Positions 26,071-35,210 of a stretch of DNA of 64,000 nt are shown piece by piece (position 1 is the stretch's first letter; every line of letters begins with the position of its first letter). Position numbers and translations under genes: made by a program. Under the pieces are notes generated by a model. The model worked only from the letters and a program-made list of their open reading frames with translations, searched no databases and was not told where the DNA came from. The stretch is taken from NCBI RefSeq assembly GCF_009937955.1, contig NZ_AP018439.1:5766001-5830000 (forward strand). The letters run 5' to 3'. This DNA is from Undibacterium sp. KW1 (GTDB taxonomy: Bacteria > Pseudomonadota > Gammaproteobacteria > Burkholderiales > Burkholderiaceae_D).

Positions 26071-27119
26071 TATTCTTCATCCTCATCAGTATGTTTGCTG
26101 GAGAGTGAACGCCATAGCAAGACCGGGATAATCAGGGTAAATACGATAACCTCCTTATAGGCACTGGCCCAGAAAGATGAATACGATTCCAGCAAGCCCA
26201 CCAGCAAGGCACCTGCTGCTGCCACCGGATAAGACACCAGACCACCGACGATGGCGCCAACGAAACCTTTGAGGCCGATCAAAAAGCCGCCGTCGTAATA
26301 CACCGTGGTCATCGGGGCGATCAAGACACCGCACAATGCACCCATGGCCGCGGCAAGAGTAAATGCCAAGCGACCCGCCTGCGTGGTACCTATACCAACC
26401 AGTTGCGCACCGAGGCGATTGACAGCAGTAGCCCGCAAGGCCTTGCCGGACAGGCTGCGTTCAAAATAGAAATACAACGCAGCGATCAACAGAGCAGAAA
26501 CAGCAATCACCACCAGACTCTGGCCAGATATCTGCATGGCACCAAGTTCAAAGCGGGCGTCACTGAAAGCGGTGGTGCGTGAACCCTCGGCACCGAACAT
26601 GACCAGGCCCATGCCAGTCAACGCAAAGTGCACACCAACAGAAACGATGAGCAAGACCAGAGTACTGGCTTCTGCCAGAGGTTGGTAAGCCAGCCGGTAA
26701 ATCATGGGCCCCATCGGCACGACTATCGTCAGTGCCAATAGGACCTGGGCGAACAAGGGCCATTCCTGCGCGTTGACATTGCGTGCCAGCAGCCAGACAG
26801 CCAGTGGAAACAGCAACAGCTTGCCAGCCGATAAAGCCAGGGCCTTGGCATTCACAGCTTGCTTGCTGCGCAGTTGCGCATAAATTTCCTTGCCCAGGCA
26901 TAGCAAGCCAAAAGCGAGTAACAGGCTGGCAGAATGCGGGAACTTGCCAGACTGTATGGCAGCCAGACTGAGCGCACCAAAGGCGACAAATTCACCTTGC
27001 GGTATGAAGATAATCCGCGTGACGGAAAACACCAGCACCAGCGCCAATGCCAGCAAGGCATAGATGGCGCCACTGGTAATACCATCCTGAGCGAGGATGG
27101 CGGCAATTGAAAAATCCAT
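26070..27119 (-). CDS. livH: Branched-chain amino-acid ABC transporter permease LivH
   Basis: This 349-residue inner-membrane permease begins with [26 protein letters not shown] and later has [20 protein letters not shown] and [12 protein letters not shown], all LivH hallmarks. About 50 additional residues after the third membrane segment (around 75-125) make it longer than the E. coli protein, as in other Burkholderiales. Its stop shares one base with the LivMG start. A MITE-like repeat lies between it and livK. Confidence 0.93.
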   Translation of the reverse strand: MDFSIAAILAQDGITSGAIYALLALALVLVFSVTRIIFIPQGEFVAFGALSLAAIQSGKFPHSASLLLAFGLLCLGKEIYAQLRSKQAVNAKALALSAGKLLLFPLAVWLLARNVNAQEWPLFAQVLLALTIVVPMGPMIYRLAYQPLAEASTLVLLIVSVGVHFALTGMGLVMFGAEGSRTTAFSDARFELGAMQISGQSLVVIAVSALLIAALYFYFERSLSGKALRATAVNRLGAQLVGIGTTQAGRLAFTLAAAMGALCGVLIAPMTTVYYDGGFLIGLKGFVGAIVGGLVSYPVAAAGALLVGLLESYSSFWASAYKEVIVFTLIIPVLLWRSLSSKHTDEDEE

Positions 27120-27141
27120 GTAAACCTGACTTTCTTGCTTA

Positions 27142-27303
27142 GAACCTGTTTACGATCTGTAGCGAGCGGGCGTCAGCGAGGTCAGGGTAACAAAAGTGCA
27201 GCGCAAAAAGCGGAATGTACTTAAGTACATGAGCATTTTGAGCAACACATGATCCTCGCATAAACTCCTCTTGCGCACGCGCTAAAGATCGCAAACAGGT
27301 ACT
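27142..27303. repeat. MITE-like imperfect palindromic element
   Basis: A 162-base near-symmetric inverted repeat has outer arms ACCTGTTTACGATCT on the left and AGATCGCAAACAGGT on the right. It is centred on the perfect 16-bp palindrome ATGTACTTAAGTACAT (27215-27230). Both arms continue to match in patches towards the centre, so the strand could fold into a long cruciform or hairpin. It contains no gene. It lies between livH and livK and could affect their relative expression. I recall similar sequences in other Oxalobacteraceae, but cannot search here. Confidence 0.7.
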
Positions 27304-27342
27304 TACTAGTTCAAGCATGGCCCTCAGTACTTTGGGCCGAAC

Positions 27343-27365
27343 AAAAAGGGAGCCGTAGCTCCCTT
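27343..27365 (-). terminator. Intrinsic terminator after livK
   Basis: AAGGGAGC, a CGTA loop and GCTCCCTT form a perfect 8-bp stem. On the minus strand it ends in a T-tract and lies 19 bp past the livK stop. It should limit read-through from livK into livH-MG-F, giving higher binding-protein expression. Confidence 0.8.
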
Positions 27366-27383
27366 GATTACTTCATCAATACA

Positions 27384-28547
27384 TCAGTTAGCCTGACCGA
27401 TCAATTTCCATTTGCCATTGACGATTTGCACCATGACGCGGGAACGCTGGTCAAAACCAAGATGGTCAGTATCAGTCATATTGACGATGCCATGCGAGAC
27501 TGGCAAGTTGACAGTATTTTCCAGAGCAGTACGCAAGGCAGCGCGGAATTCCTTGCTACCTGGCTGGGCTTTTTTCAAAGCGACCGTCGCGGCAGATTCC
27601 AGCAACAGACTAGCATCCCAGGCATGGCCACCAAAGGTGGAGACAGAACCTGCGCCATATTCTTTTTCATACGCTTTGACATAGCGCATGGCAGATTTTT
27701 TGACTGGATTATCATTGGACAATTGTTCAGCCACCAGCAGTGGGCCTGCTGGCAACCAGGTGCCTTCGCAATCCTTGCCGCAGACGCGCAGGAAGTCGTT
27801 ATTGGCAACACCGTGGGTCTGGTAAATCTTGCCCTTGTAGCCGCGTTCTTTCAAGGTCTTTTGTGGCAGGGCTGCTGGTGTACCGGCACCGGCAATCAAG
27901 ACTGCATCAGGATTGGTCGCCAGGATTTTGAGGATCTGGCCAGTGACTGAAGTATCACTGCGGGCAAAGCGCTCGTTAGCAACCACTTTGAGCTTGCGCA
28001 ATTCAGCAATCTTGGAAAATTCTTTGTACCAGCCTTCGCCATAGGCATCGGCAAAGCCAATAAATGCAACAGTCTTGACGCCGGCATCGTTCATGTGACC
28101 GGTGATCGCCGTGGACATATGTGAATCATTTTGCGGCGTTTTGAATACCCAGTAACGCTTGGAATCAATAGGCGAAATAATCGCCGAAGATGCCGCCATC
28201 GAAATCATTGGCGTTTCATTTTCTGCTACCACATCGACCATGGCCAGGGAGTTAGGCGTGATGGTAGAACCGATGAGGATATCAACCTTGTCTTCGGCTA
28301 TCAGCTTGCGGGCATTCTTGACAGCGGTCGTGGTATCAGAGGCGTCATCCAGTACGATGTATTCCACTTTCTTGCCGGCGATTTCCTTGGGCAGCAGGGC
28401 GAAGGTATTTTTTTCAGGGATGCCCAAAGAAGCTGCGGGGCCGGTGGCCGACACATTGACGCCAACCTTGATCTGCGCATAAGCATTTGTTGCCAGTACC
28501 AGCGATAACATGGCGGGCAAGGCCGCCAGTAAAAACCGTTTCTTCAT
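27384..28547 (-). CDS. Branched-chain amino-acid ABC transporter substrate-binding protein
   Basis: This 387-residue periplasmic binding protein of the leucine-binding type has a signal peptide cut after AYA (residue ~24). It contains the GVNVSATGPAASLG opening, the DD(A)SDTTTAVKNARKLI segment and the VKTVAFIGFADAYGEGW motif. It captures the ligand for the LivH/LivMG/LivF importer encoded downstream. The true ligand (branched-chain amino acid, other amino acid or aromatic acid) cannot be read. A 16-bp palindrome upstream may be its operator. Confidence 0.92.
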   Translation of the reverse strand: MKKRFLLAALPAMLSLVLATNAYAQIKVGVNVSATGPAASLGIPEKNTFALLPKEIAGKKVEYIVLDDASDTTTAVKNARKLIAEDKVDILIGSTITPNSLAMVDVVAENETPMISMAASSAIISPIDSKRYWVFKTPQNDSHMSTAITGHMNDAGVKTVAFIGFADAYGEGWYKEFSKIAELRKLKVVANERFARSDTSVTGQILKILATNPDAVLIAGAGTPAALPQKTLKERGYKGKIYQTHGVANNDFLRVCGKDCEGTWLPAGPLLVAEQLSNDNPVKKSAMRYVKAYEKEYGAGSVSTFGGHAWDASLLLESAATVALKKAQPGSKEFRAALRTALENTVNLPVSHGIVNMTDTDHLGFDQRSRVMVQIVNGKWKLIGQAN

Positions 28548-28619
28548 GGGTAGTCTCCTGTTTTGCGATTATCTGCAATATTAATCATTACCAAACAATA
28601 TGAATAAGAATGCAATTTG

Positions 28620-28635
28620 CCGACCGCTTGGTCGG
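28620..28635. promoter_or_regulatory. Candidate operator upstream of livK
   Basis: CCGACC-GCTT-GGTCGG has perfectly paired 6-bp arms, 73 bp upstream of the livK start. The sequence resembles sites used by TetR-family regulators of acyl-CoA or aromatic catabolism. Which regulator binds it, if any, is not known; no matching regulator gene is adjacent. Confidence 0.45.
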
Positions 28636-28794
28636 TTAATTTTTTTCCAGTGTAACCTTTCCTTCGTGCAGGCACAATATTTAAGCTGGATCAATTTTCC
28701 AGACCAAATTTGTGAGCGGAATTTATCTTTATACTTCAGATAGGCAAGTCATGTCAGCTTTCTTGCCAGCAAAACAAGTCTTGCATGCACTTAG

Positions 28795-30675
28795 TTAATC
28801 CATTTTAATCAAATCAACAACAAAAGCACCACGCAGGGAATTGCACAACATGATTTGCTCTGCGGCCTGCAGGTCTGGCAGCGTCAGGACTTGCTCAGTC
28901 AGTTGATAACGCCTGTCTTCCAGCAATATCGCCCGCATGATGCCGGGCAAGACACCATCTTCGAGTGGCGGTGTCAGCCATTTGCCATTGAGTTTCAGCA
29001 AGACTGTACTGCGCCCGCCTTCGGTCAAATGCCCTTTTTCGTTAAAAAACAACATATCAAATGCGCCCTGTTGCTCTGCTGCCTGCCAGGCCTGGTCATA
29101 TTGCTGGCGCAAACTGCTCTTATGGCGCAGGAACAGATTGCGGCTATCACTGGCAGTTGTCGCCAGCATGACCTTGGGCTGTTCTGGCATGCTGGTCAGT
29201 AGCGCTGTTCGCACCTCAAGTTTGCCATCCGGCTTCAGTGCCAGGCGCAACCTGTGTGGCAGGCTGGCAGGCAGGGCATCGCATGTTTGCTGCAATGCCA
29301 GTCTGATCTGCTGCTGGTCCCAGACAAAGCCAAAATACTGTGCCGATGCCTGCAGGCGCTGCAGATGCCGTGATTGATGGCGACAACCTTCTTCCTGTGT
29401 TGCGTACATGGTTTCAAACAGTTCAAACTGAGGTGGCAGTCCGGTCAGGAAACGTGCCTTTAAATGGCATTCTGCATATTCGTCCTGAGCCACACTGTCA
29501 TATACGATGCCAGCGCCTACTCCCAGTACACCACGGCGCAAGACTGGCTCGGCATTATTAACAGGGGCTTGCAGTTGCAGAGTGCGTATAGGTACAGACA
29601 GGCAAAAATCGCCCATTTCGCCTGGCTGTGCCGGTGGATCGAACCAGCCTATGGCACCGGTATACAAGCCACGCGGCTCTGTCTCCAGTTCACGGATGAT
29701 CTGCATGGTGCGGTGCTTGGGTGCGCCGGTAATCGAGCCACAGGGAAACAAGGCCGTCAGTATCTGTTCCAGATTCAGGTCTTGCTGCAAATCGGCTTCA
29801 ACAGTAGAAGTCATTTGCAGCACGCTGGAAAAGCGCTTGACCTCAAATAATTTGGGTACCCTGACCGTGCCGGTTTTGGCGATGCGCCCGAGGTCGTTAC
29901 GCAGCAAATCAACGATCATGAGATTTTCTGCGCGGTTCTTGCTGTCGGCAGCAAGTTCTGCCGCCAGACGCTGGTCTTGCTCTGCATCGCCAGTTGCCGC
30001 TGCCGTGCCCTTCATGGGGCGGGCAAGCAATTTACCCTGTTGCTGGCGCACGAATAATTCTGGTGACAACGAAACGACTGCCTCGCCATCAGGCAAGCAG
30101 ATCAGCGCACCGTAAGGCACGGGCTGGCGCTGGCGCAAGCGGCTGTAGAGTGCGGCGGGTGGGCCGTAGCTGTCAAAATGCAGACGGTATGTGTAGTTGA
30201 CCTGGTAAGTATCACCCGCAGCGATATATTCCCTGACCCTGGCTATGCCACCTTCAAACTGACTGGCATCGACACTGGGCTGTATACCTGCGATTCCGGC
30301 AATGGTGTTCGGTGCTTCTTGTGCCTGTAAAAAACCAGTGACTTGCTGGCTATCCAGAATATGGCATTGCCGGAACAGGAGTATGCGTGACACAGCCGCT
30401 GTAGGGTGTTCAACATGTTCACTAATGCCTTGCAATTGCGCGCCGCTTTCATACGACAGCAATGCCAGCGCAAAACTGCCCTGTTGCAAAGCCTGCTCTG
30501 CATCACGCCATAAGGCTGGCCACTGTTGCGCCGTGTTGCATGTCAATACGGCCTGCAGGTCATGGTAGTAGCGCGATTGTGCCTGCTCTGCGTGAGCATC
30601 ATCAAGCAGGGCAAAGCATTCCCAGGCCCGGGGCAGAGGAAATGGCAGGACAGGATTGTTGGAAAAATCTGACAC
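28795..30675 (-). CDS. pabB: Fused aminodeoxychorismate synthase component I / aminodeoxychorismate lyase (PabB-PabC)
   Basis: This 626-residue folate enzyme makes p-aminobenzoate from chorismate. Residues ~110-400 are the chorismate-binding PabB domain (GDTYQVNYT, RPMKGTAAATGD, KNRAENLMIVDLLRNDLGR, PCGSITGAPK). Residues ~420-626 are a class IV PLP aminotransferase/lyase domain (FLRHKSSLR with the likely PLP lysine, then GGRSTVLLK). Both activities in one chain would let a glutaminase PabA and this protein suffice. It is transcribed away from the diguanylate cyclase gene and has no close operon partner. Confidence 0.93.
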   Translation of the reverse strand: MSDFSNNPVLPFPLPRAWECFALLDDAHAEQAQSRYYHDLQAVLTCNTAQQWPALWRDAEQALQQGSFALALLSYESGAQLQGISEHVEHPTAAVSRILLFRQCHILDSQQVTGFLQAQEAPNTIAGIAGIQPSVDASQFEGGIARVREYIAAGDTYQVNYTYRLHFDSYGPPAALYSRLRQRQPVPYGALICLPDGEAVVSLSPELFVRQQQGKLLARPMKGTAAATGDAEQDQRLAAELAADSKNRAENLMIVDLLRNDLGRIAKTGTVRVPKLFEVKRFSSVLQMTSTVEADLQQDLNLEQILTALFPCGSITGAPKHRTMQIIRELETEPRGLYTGAIGWFDPPAQPGEMGDFCLSVPIRTLQLQAPVNNAEPVLRRGVLGVGAGIVYDSVAQDEYAECHLKARFLTGLPPQFELFETMYATQEEGCRHQSRHLQRLQASAQYFGFVWDQQQIRLALQQTCDALPASLPHRLRLALKPDGKLEVRTALLTSMPEQPKVMLATTASDSRNLFLRHKSSLRQQYDQAWQAAEQQGAFDMLFFNEKGHLTEGGRSTVLLKLNGKWLTPPLEDGVLPGIMRAILLEDRRYQLTEQVLTLPDLQAAEQIMLCNSLRGAFVVDLIKMD

Positions 30676-30773
30676 GCGGATTCAAGCTAACATAAAGATG
30701 TGCCGCAGTTTACCCGCAGATGCCTGCTTCTGCATAAAGCGATGCAAAAAGACGCCAATCAATAGAGAAGTAT

Positions 30774-30994
30774 AGAACTCATTTCATCAATAAGGATGAG
30801 ATGCGTTTGCCTTATAACGCAGTCCAGCGCGCGTTATGAGGCCAACCCTCCGGAAACTGACGATTTGGGCGCATTGCAGCGTTGCGCCCTTTGCTAAGGC
30901 AGGAGCCTTAGCTGCACAGGGTACACACCTTACGCCTTGCACTGCATCCCAAATCGTCTTGTTCGCACTCCCCCTTATTGATGAAATGAGTTCT
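30774..30994. repeat. Structured MITE-like element with 22-bp perfect terminal inverted repeats
   Basis: AGAACTCATTTCATCAATAAGG (30774-30795) and its exact reverse complement (30973-30994) bound a 221-base segment. Inside are a 16-bp near-perfect hairpin (30805-30820 with 30831-30846), a GACGATTTGGG/CCCAAATCGTC stem (30859-30869 with 30948-30958) and two nested hairpins (GGGCGCA/TGCGCCC and GCTAAGGC/GCCTTAGC). No gene is present; the open frame through it is an extension of the downstream gene. No obvious target-site duplication flanks it. It sits in the promoter region between pabB and the GGDEF gene. Confidence 0.75.
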
Positions 30995-31123
30995 GGTGCC
31001 ATGGCACTTTTTTATGACATGATTCTGGCACATAGGTATAGTCGCTGGTATTCACTACAGCCAGTATTTTCCACGGGGCAATTCGCAATTTTTCTCATGC
31101 ATAACACTTATTTCAGGTTACCA

Positions 31124-32407
31124 ATGGCAAAACGCATCTTTCGCAAGAATTTGCAGGCAATCGCGCTGGCGATGCTGGCTGCCTTGATCCTGGGATTGAT
31201 ACTGTCTGCTTATCTGTTGCAAAGAAACTTGCGTGCAGAAGCCCTGTATAAATCTGACACTCTTGCCAGCAATATGGCAGACGCGATGATCGCCAATGAT
31301 ATGCGGCAATTGCAAAGCCTGTTGCTGAATGCCACCAATACGCCAGACATGCAGACTGCGAATGTCTATGACAGCCATGGCCAGCCCATACTGGCCTGGA
31401 ACCCGCAGGGCCAGTTGATCAAGACCAGTGGCGTAGAAGCCACAACCTTGCTGCGGCGGCATGTGGTGGAATATCACCCGGGCAATTTCAGTGCCATTAG
31501 CCCGGTGCTGAGTGGCACCACGGTGATAGGTCAGGTGCAGTTGCAAATCAGTACCTGGCCGCTGTACCAGCACATCCTGTTGTTCTTGCTGATCGCCAGT
31601 TTCCTGTTTGTGTTTACCACTGCACTTGCAGCTTACTGGCTAACGAATAAGCAATTGCGCTCCGTGCAACCCATCATGGAATTAAGCGTGATAGCTGAAA
31701 AAGTGGCAACGCTGGGTGATTACAGCCTGCGCGCACCACAAGACCCTGAGCATGAACTGGGCAGCCTGAACATGCATTTCAATCTCATGCTGGCAAGGAT
31801 GGAAGCCTGGGAAAACGATATGCAAAGCGAGGCCAAGGAAAGGCGCGAAGCAGACAGCCGCCTGGCCATTTTGAACAACCATGACAGCCTGACCAAGCTG
31901 CCGAACCGCCACTATTTCCACCGGCTGCTCAGCAACTGCCTCGAAGATGCAGTTGCCAATGAAGAAATGGCAGCCCTGATGTTTATCGACCTCGACCACT
32001 TCAAGGGTCTCAGCGAAAGTTTTGGCTATGATGCCGGTGACCTGATTCTGGCGACCATGGCCAACCGCCTGTGTGGTGTCTTGCGCAGTACCGATACGCT
32101 ATGCCGTGTCGATGGCGATGAATTTGCCGCCATCATGCCCAATGTGGGCAGTCTGGAAGTGGTAGAACAACTGGCAGACCGGCTGGTCAAGGCCATCAAC
32201 CAGCCCATGACCTTGCGCGGCCAGCAAATATTGCTGAGCGCCAGTGTGGGCGTAGCCTGCTGTCCCCTGCATGCCAAAGAGCAGCGGCTATTTTTGCATC
32301 ATGCTGATATTGCACTGAAAGCCGCCAAGGCCGCTGGCCGCAATACCTGGCGTCTGTATAGCAAAGACTTGCCCAAGACTTCTCAGGCAGTGCAACTCAG
32401 CATCTGA
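31124..32407 (+). CDS. Membrane diguanylate cyclase-like protein (HAMP-GGDEF) with altered signature
   Basis: The ATG at 31124 follows a CAGG and gives 427 residues. Upstream in-frame codons lie in AT-rich or repeat sequence. Membrane segments (~13-32 and ~148-171) bracket a periplasmic sensor domain, followed by a HAMP domain (~172-226) and a GGDEF domain (~248-420). The catalytic loop reads Asp330-Gly-Asp-Glu-Phe, so the first glycine is replaced. The inhibitory-site RxxD (Arg321, Asp324) sits at the right distance. No EAL domain is attached. It may make cyclic-di-GMP weakly or act as a sensor of it. Confidence 0.9.
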   Translation: MAKRIFRKNLQAIALAMLAALILGLILSAYLLQRNLRAEALYKSDTLASNMADAMIANDMRQLQSLLLNATNTPDMQTANVYDSHGQPILAWNPQGQLIKTSGVEATTLLRRHVVEYHPGNFSAISPVLSGTTVIGQVQLQISTWPLYQHILLFLLIASFLFVFTTALAAYWLTNKQLRSVQPIMELSVIAEKVATLGDYSLRAPQDPEHELGSLNMHFNLMLARMEAWENDMQSEAKERREADSRLAILNNHDSLTKLPNRHYFHRLLSNCLEDAVANEEMAALMFIDLDHFKGLSESFGYDAGDLILATMANRLCGVLRSTDTLCRVDGDEFAAIMPNVGSLEVVEQLADRLVKAINQPMTLRGQQILLSASVGVACCPLHAKEQRLFLHHADIALKAAKAAGRNTWRLYSKDLPKTSQAVQLSI

Positions 32408-32443
32408 TGCTCATCCGATGCTGCATTGATGCTGATCGGATGC

Positions 32444-32887
32444 TCAATACGCGATATGCAGGCGACGGTATAAAAAACTGAGTACAAACAAGGGGCCTAT
32501 CAGCAAATAGCGCAGGTCATCAAAGAAAGATGGTTTCTTGCCCTCTATCTTGTGGCCGATGAACTGGCCTATCCAGGCGACAACAAAAATACCGAGTGAA
32601 ATTTGCCACATCAGGTGTTGTGGCAATTGCGAGAGTATCCACAGCATAGTGCCCGACATTCCCAGCATGCCCACAGCAAACGGCACCGAGAGTGTGGTGT
32701 AATAAATCAGCGAGATGACAGTAACAGCAAGTGCTGCCATAGGATGCACAGCCCAGATCAGGCCAAGGAAGGACAACACGATCACGGGTACACAGACAAA
32801 GTGGATCAGTTCATTGGTCGGGTGCAGATGGCTTTCACTGTATTTCGCCAGCAGTTGCTCTATCTGTCTTTGGTTTGTTTGTTGCAT
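32444..32887 (-). CDS. Mpo1-like (DUF962) membrane protein
   Basis: This 147-residue protein has four or so hydrophobic segments and the family pattern H-P-T-N near the N-terminus and FIGHKIEGKKPSFFDDL near the C-terminus. Yeast Mpo1 is an iron-dependent dioxygenase of 2-hydroxy fatty acids. The conserved histidines support the same family, but substrate use in bacteria is uncertain. It is convergent with the GGDEF gene and sits downstream of the AraC gene. Confidence 0.85.
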   Translation of the reverse strand: MQQTNQRQIEQLLAKYSESHLHPTNELIHFVCVPVIVLSFLGLIWAVHPMAALAVTVISLIYYTTLSVPFAVGMLGMSGTMLWILSQLPQHLMWQISLGIFVVAWIGQFIGHKIEGKKPSFFDDLRYLLIGPLFVLSFLYRRLHIAY

Positions 32888-32926
32888 GAGGGTCTCCCGG
32901 ATATTGTTATACCCCAGAGTAATCCA

Positions 32927-33700
32927 TCAAATGACATCCTGCTTGAACGCAATCGCCATCCTGTGCAATTCTGAAGGTGCCACCCCCATCATGCTGCGAA
33001 AGGTACGACTCATGTGTGCCAGGTCGGCAAAGCCGGACGCATGGGCAGCCGCTGTCATGTTATTGCCCTGCGCAACTGCCGCTACCGCATCCACCATGCG
33101 CGACCATAGCAGATAGCGTGACAAGGACATGCCGGTTTGCTGGCGGAACAGATGGGTAAAGCGGCTTTCTGAGAGATGCACGAGTCTGGCCAGGCTCTCA
33201 CCACTACAATCTGCGCCGTGGCTGGCGGCTATTGCATCCAGCGCAGCCAGGATGCGGCTATCGAGCGAGGTACTAACCTGGCTTTGCGGCAAGGCACAGG
33301 CTTGCCAGACTTGGCGTATCTGCAGGGCTGCTGCGATGTCCAGTGATTGATGACGGTTGTCGGCCAGACTGGCGGCCAGTGCCTTAAATTCCGGTGCAGA
33401 CCCGAATCCCGCCTGCAAATCCGTCCCACCCCACTTCACGGCCTCCGGCATTTCCAGGAACAGATGCGCCAGCACGCCGCCGTCACTATCTATCTGATGG
33501 GCATCATGCGGCGCAAAACTGGCGCTGCGGGTTTCTGTCCAGTCATGCTCTGCCTGCAGGCGGGCACGGAATGGCCGCTCCAGACCATAAGTCAGTTGCA
33601 GTGCAAAATGAGTATGCAGGGACGAGTCTATGCCGGGTGACACCACCAGGGCGGCGCCACGCCATAAAAATAAACGTCCGGGTTGCTGGGGCAGCTTCAT
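32927..33700 (-). CDS. AraC-family transcriptional regulator
   Basis: The 257 residues have an N-terminal cupin-like ligand-binding half and a C-terminal pair of helix-turn-helix motifs. These are SLARLVHLSESRFTHLFRQQTGMSLSRYLLWSRM and then AAAHASGFADLAHMSRTFRSMMGVAPSEL, the latter carrying the usual AraC signature. The effector and targets are unknown. The adjacent DUF962 gene in the same orientation could be co-transcribed. Confidence 0.92.
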   Translation of the reverse strand: MKLPQQPGRLFLWRGAALVVSPGIDSSLHTHFALQLTYGLERPFRARLQAEHDWTETRSASFAPHDAHQIDSDGGVLAHLFLEMPEAVKWGGTDLQAGFGSAPEFKALAASLADNRHQSLDIAAALQIRQVWQACALPQSQVSTSLDSRILAALDAIAASHGADCSGESLARLVHLSESRFTHLFRQQTGMSLSRYLLWSRMVDAVAAVAQGNNMTAAAHASGFADLAHMSRTFRSMMGVAPSELHRMAIAFKQDVI

Positions 33701-33781
33701 CAGTGGCTGTCAAAATCCTGTGTGAACAAAACTCGGACTATGATGCGTCAGCTAGCGATGAAGTGCAATCGGGTCTGAAGA

Positions 33782-34357
33782 TTAGCGCAACAGCAAGGCT
33801 ACATGCATGGCAGCCTGCTCGGTTGGCAGCAATTTGAAACCGGTCTTGGCAAAACGCAGCCAGCGGCCCATGACAAAGCTGCACAAGAGGCTGGCACGTG
33901 CCTGCGCCTCTTCTTCGGCAAAATGACCCTGGCTGGCTGCCAGGCGCAAAGACTGGCGGAAAGCCATTTCCAGTCTTTCTGCCAGTTGGTTCATGCGCAA
34001 TTGCAGGCGTTCATCTTCATTCACCAGGGCGTCACCAATCAGCACGCGGGTCATGCCAGGATTGCGCTCGGCAAAATTGAGCAGCATCATGATGATGGAC
34101 TGGGCTTGGACCATGCCATCTTCCTGGCTTTCATTGATCTGGTTGATGAGGCCAAAGATGGAAGACTCGATGAATTCAATCAGACCCTCAAACATCTGCG
34201 CCTTGCTGGCGAAATGACGGTACAGCGCGGCCTCAGACACGGCTACTTTGGCAGCCAAGGCAGCGGTCGTGACCTTTTCACCTTTGGGATGCTCAAGCAT
34301 CGCCGCCAGCGTCTGGAGTATCTGTAATTTACGTTCGCCGGGTTTGGTGCTGGCCAT
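33782..34357 (-). CDS. slmA: Nucleoid occlusion factor SlmA (TetR family)
   Basis: This 191-residue TetR-fold protein has GEKVTTAALAAKVAVSEAALYRHFASKAQMFEGLIEFIE, which is the SlmA helix-turn-helix and linker. SlmA binds specific chromosomal sites and blocks FtsZ ring assembly over the nucleoid. Location downstream of argB and a HAD phosphatase gene is the standard betaproteobacterial arrangement and supports SlmA over a generic TetR. The ATG at 34357 is preferred to a TTG at 34366. Confidence 0.9.
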   Translation of the reverse strand: MASTKPGERKLQILQTLAAMLEHPKGEKVTTAALAAKVAVSEAALYRHFASKAQMFEGLIEFIESSIFGLINQINESQEDGMVQAQSIIMMLLNFAERNPGMTRVLIGDALVNEDERLQLRMNQLAERLEMAFRQSLRLAASQGHFAEEEAQARASLLCSFVMGRWLRFAKTGFKLLPTEQAAMHVALLLR

Positions 34358-34478
34358 AGGTGTCAAATAAGTGAATTCAAAAAAGGAGAGCAGACAATTC
34401 AGCCGCGCCGGGGCGAGATTCTAAAGACCAGCCGCCCAGTACGCAATCCCCCTTCACATTTTGCTACACTGCCTGAGC

Positions 34479-35177
34479 TCAGGCGCGCAGACGATGGATG
34501 TGGCGGGCGAGTTGTATGACGGATTTTACTTTGACGTCGGCACAGGCAGCAGCTCTTTTACGGTGATGGACAGGAGTATAGCCTGTGACCCAGGCGGTGC
34601 GCAGACCTTCTTGCTTTGCAGCAAGCAAATTCTCTACACTATCTTCCACCAGGATACAGTCTCTTGCCTGTTTGCCATAAGTCGCCAGTAACTTGCGCAA
34701 ATAGGAACGCGAAGGCTTGGGTTGCAATTGCCCATGCACGCGCATGGCCTCAACCGGGATATGCGCATCAAAATGCTTGTGCAAACCCATGTGCCTGAGT
34801 ACTCGCCCCGAGTACACGCGCGGCGCATTGGTCAGCAAAATCTTTTTACCCGGCAAGCGGCGCAGCAGCTTCTTCAAACCACGCTCGTACCTGATCATGC
34901 TAATGAGGTCATCGAAATGATGCACCTCGTGCAAAAATTCATCTGCCCTGACGCCGTGGTGCCTGACCATGCCGAGCATGGTGACGCCATAGCGCGCATA
35001 GTATTGCTGACGGATGGCATTCACCCGCTCGGCATCTGCCGGCTTGCCATCTTCCCCCAGCACCCGCGCCAGGAAGGCATTCATGTTCTGGCTGATGACA
35101 GGGAAAATCGCATGTGAAGCATTGTGCAGCGTATTGTCCAGGTCAAACAGCCACAAGGGCTCGGGGCGCCTACGCAT
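34479..35177 (-). CDS. Pyrimidine 5'-nucleotidase (HAD superfamily)
   Basis: The 232 residues show the HAD nucleophile motif FDLDNTLHNA (Asp12, Asp14), then LLTNAPRVY (motif II), a lysine in QPKPSRSYL and DCILVEDSVENL (motif IV). The type is the pyrimidine 5'-nucleotidase/YjjG-SDT1 group, which dephosphorylates nucleoside monophosphates. It lies 33 bases after argB and is probably in the same transcript. Confidence 0.88.
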   Translation of the reverse strand: MRRRPEPLWLFDLDNTLHNASHAIFPVISQNMNAFLARVLGEDGKPADAERVNAIRQQYYARYGVTMLGMVRHHGVRADEFLHEVHHFDDLISMIRYERGLKKLLRRLPGKKILLTNAPRVYSGRVLRHMGLHKHFDAHIPVEAMRVHGQLQPKPSRSYLRKLLATYGKQARDCILVEDSVENLLAAKQEGLRTAWVTGYTPVHHRKRAAACADVKVKSVIQLARHIHRLRA

Positions 35178-35210
35178 GAGGCAGGCGCTCCACCAGCTGA
35201 TATTGATTCA

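Noticed and set aside
30805..30846. attC-like integron recombination site within the 22-bp-TIR element
   Set aside because: The hairpin arms look superficially similar, but the core sites do not fit RYYYAAC/GTTRRRY and no integrase or cassette array is present.
30836..31123. Extended N-terminus of the GGDEF protein
   Set aside because: It would be translated from the structured repeat; the ATG at 31124 has a CAGG and is followed directly by a membrane anchor.
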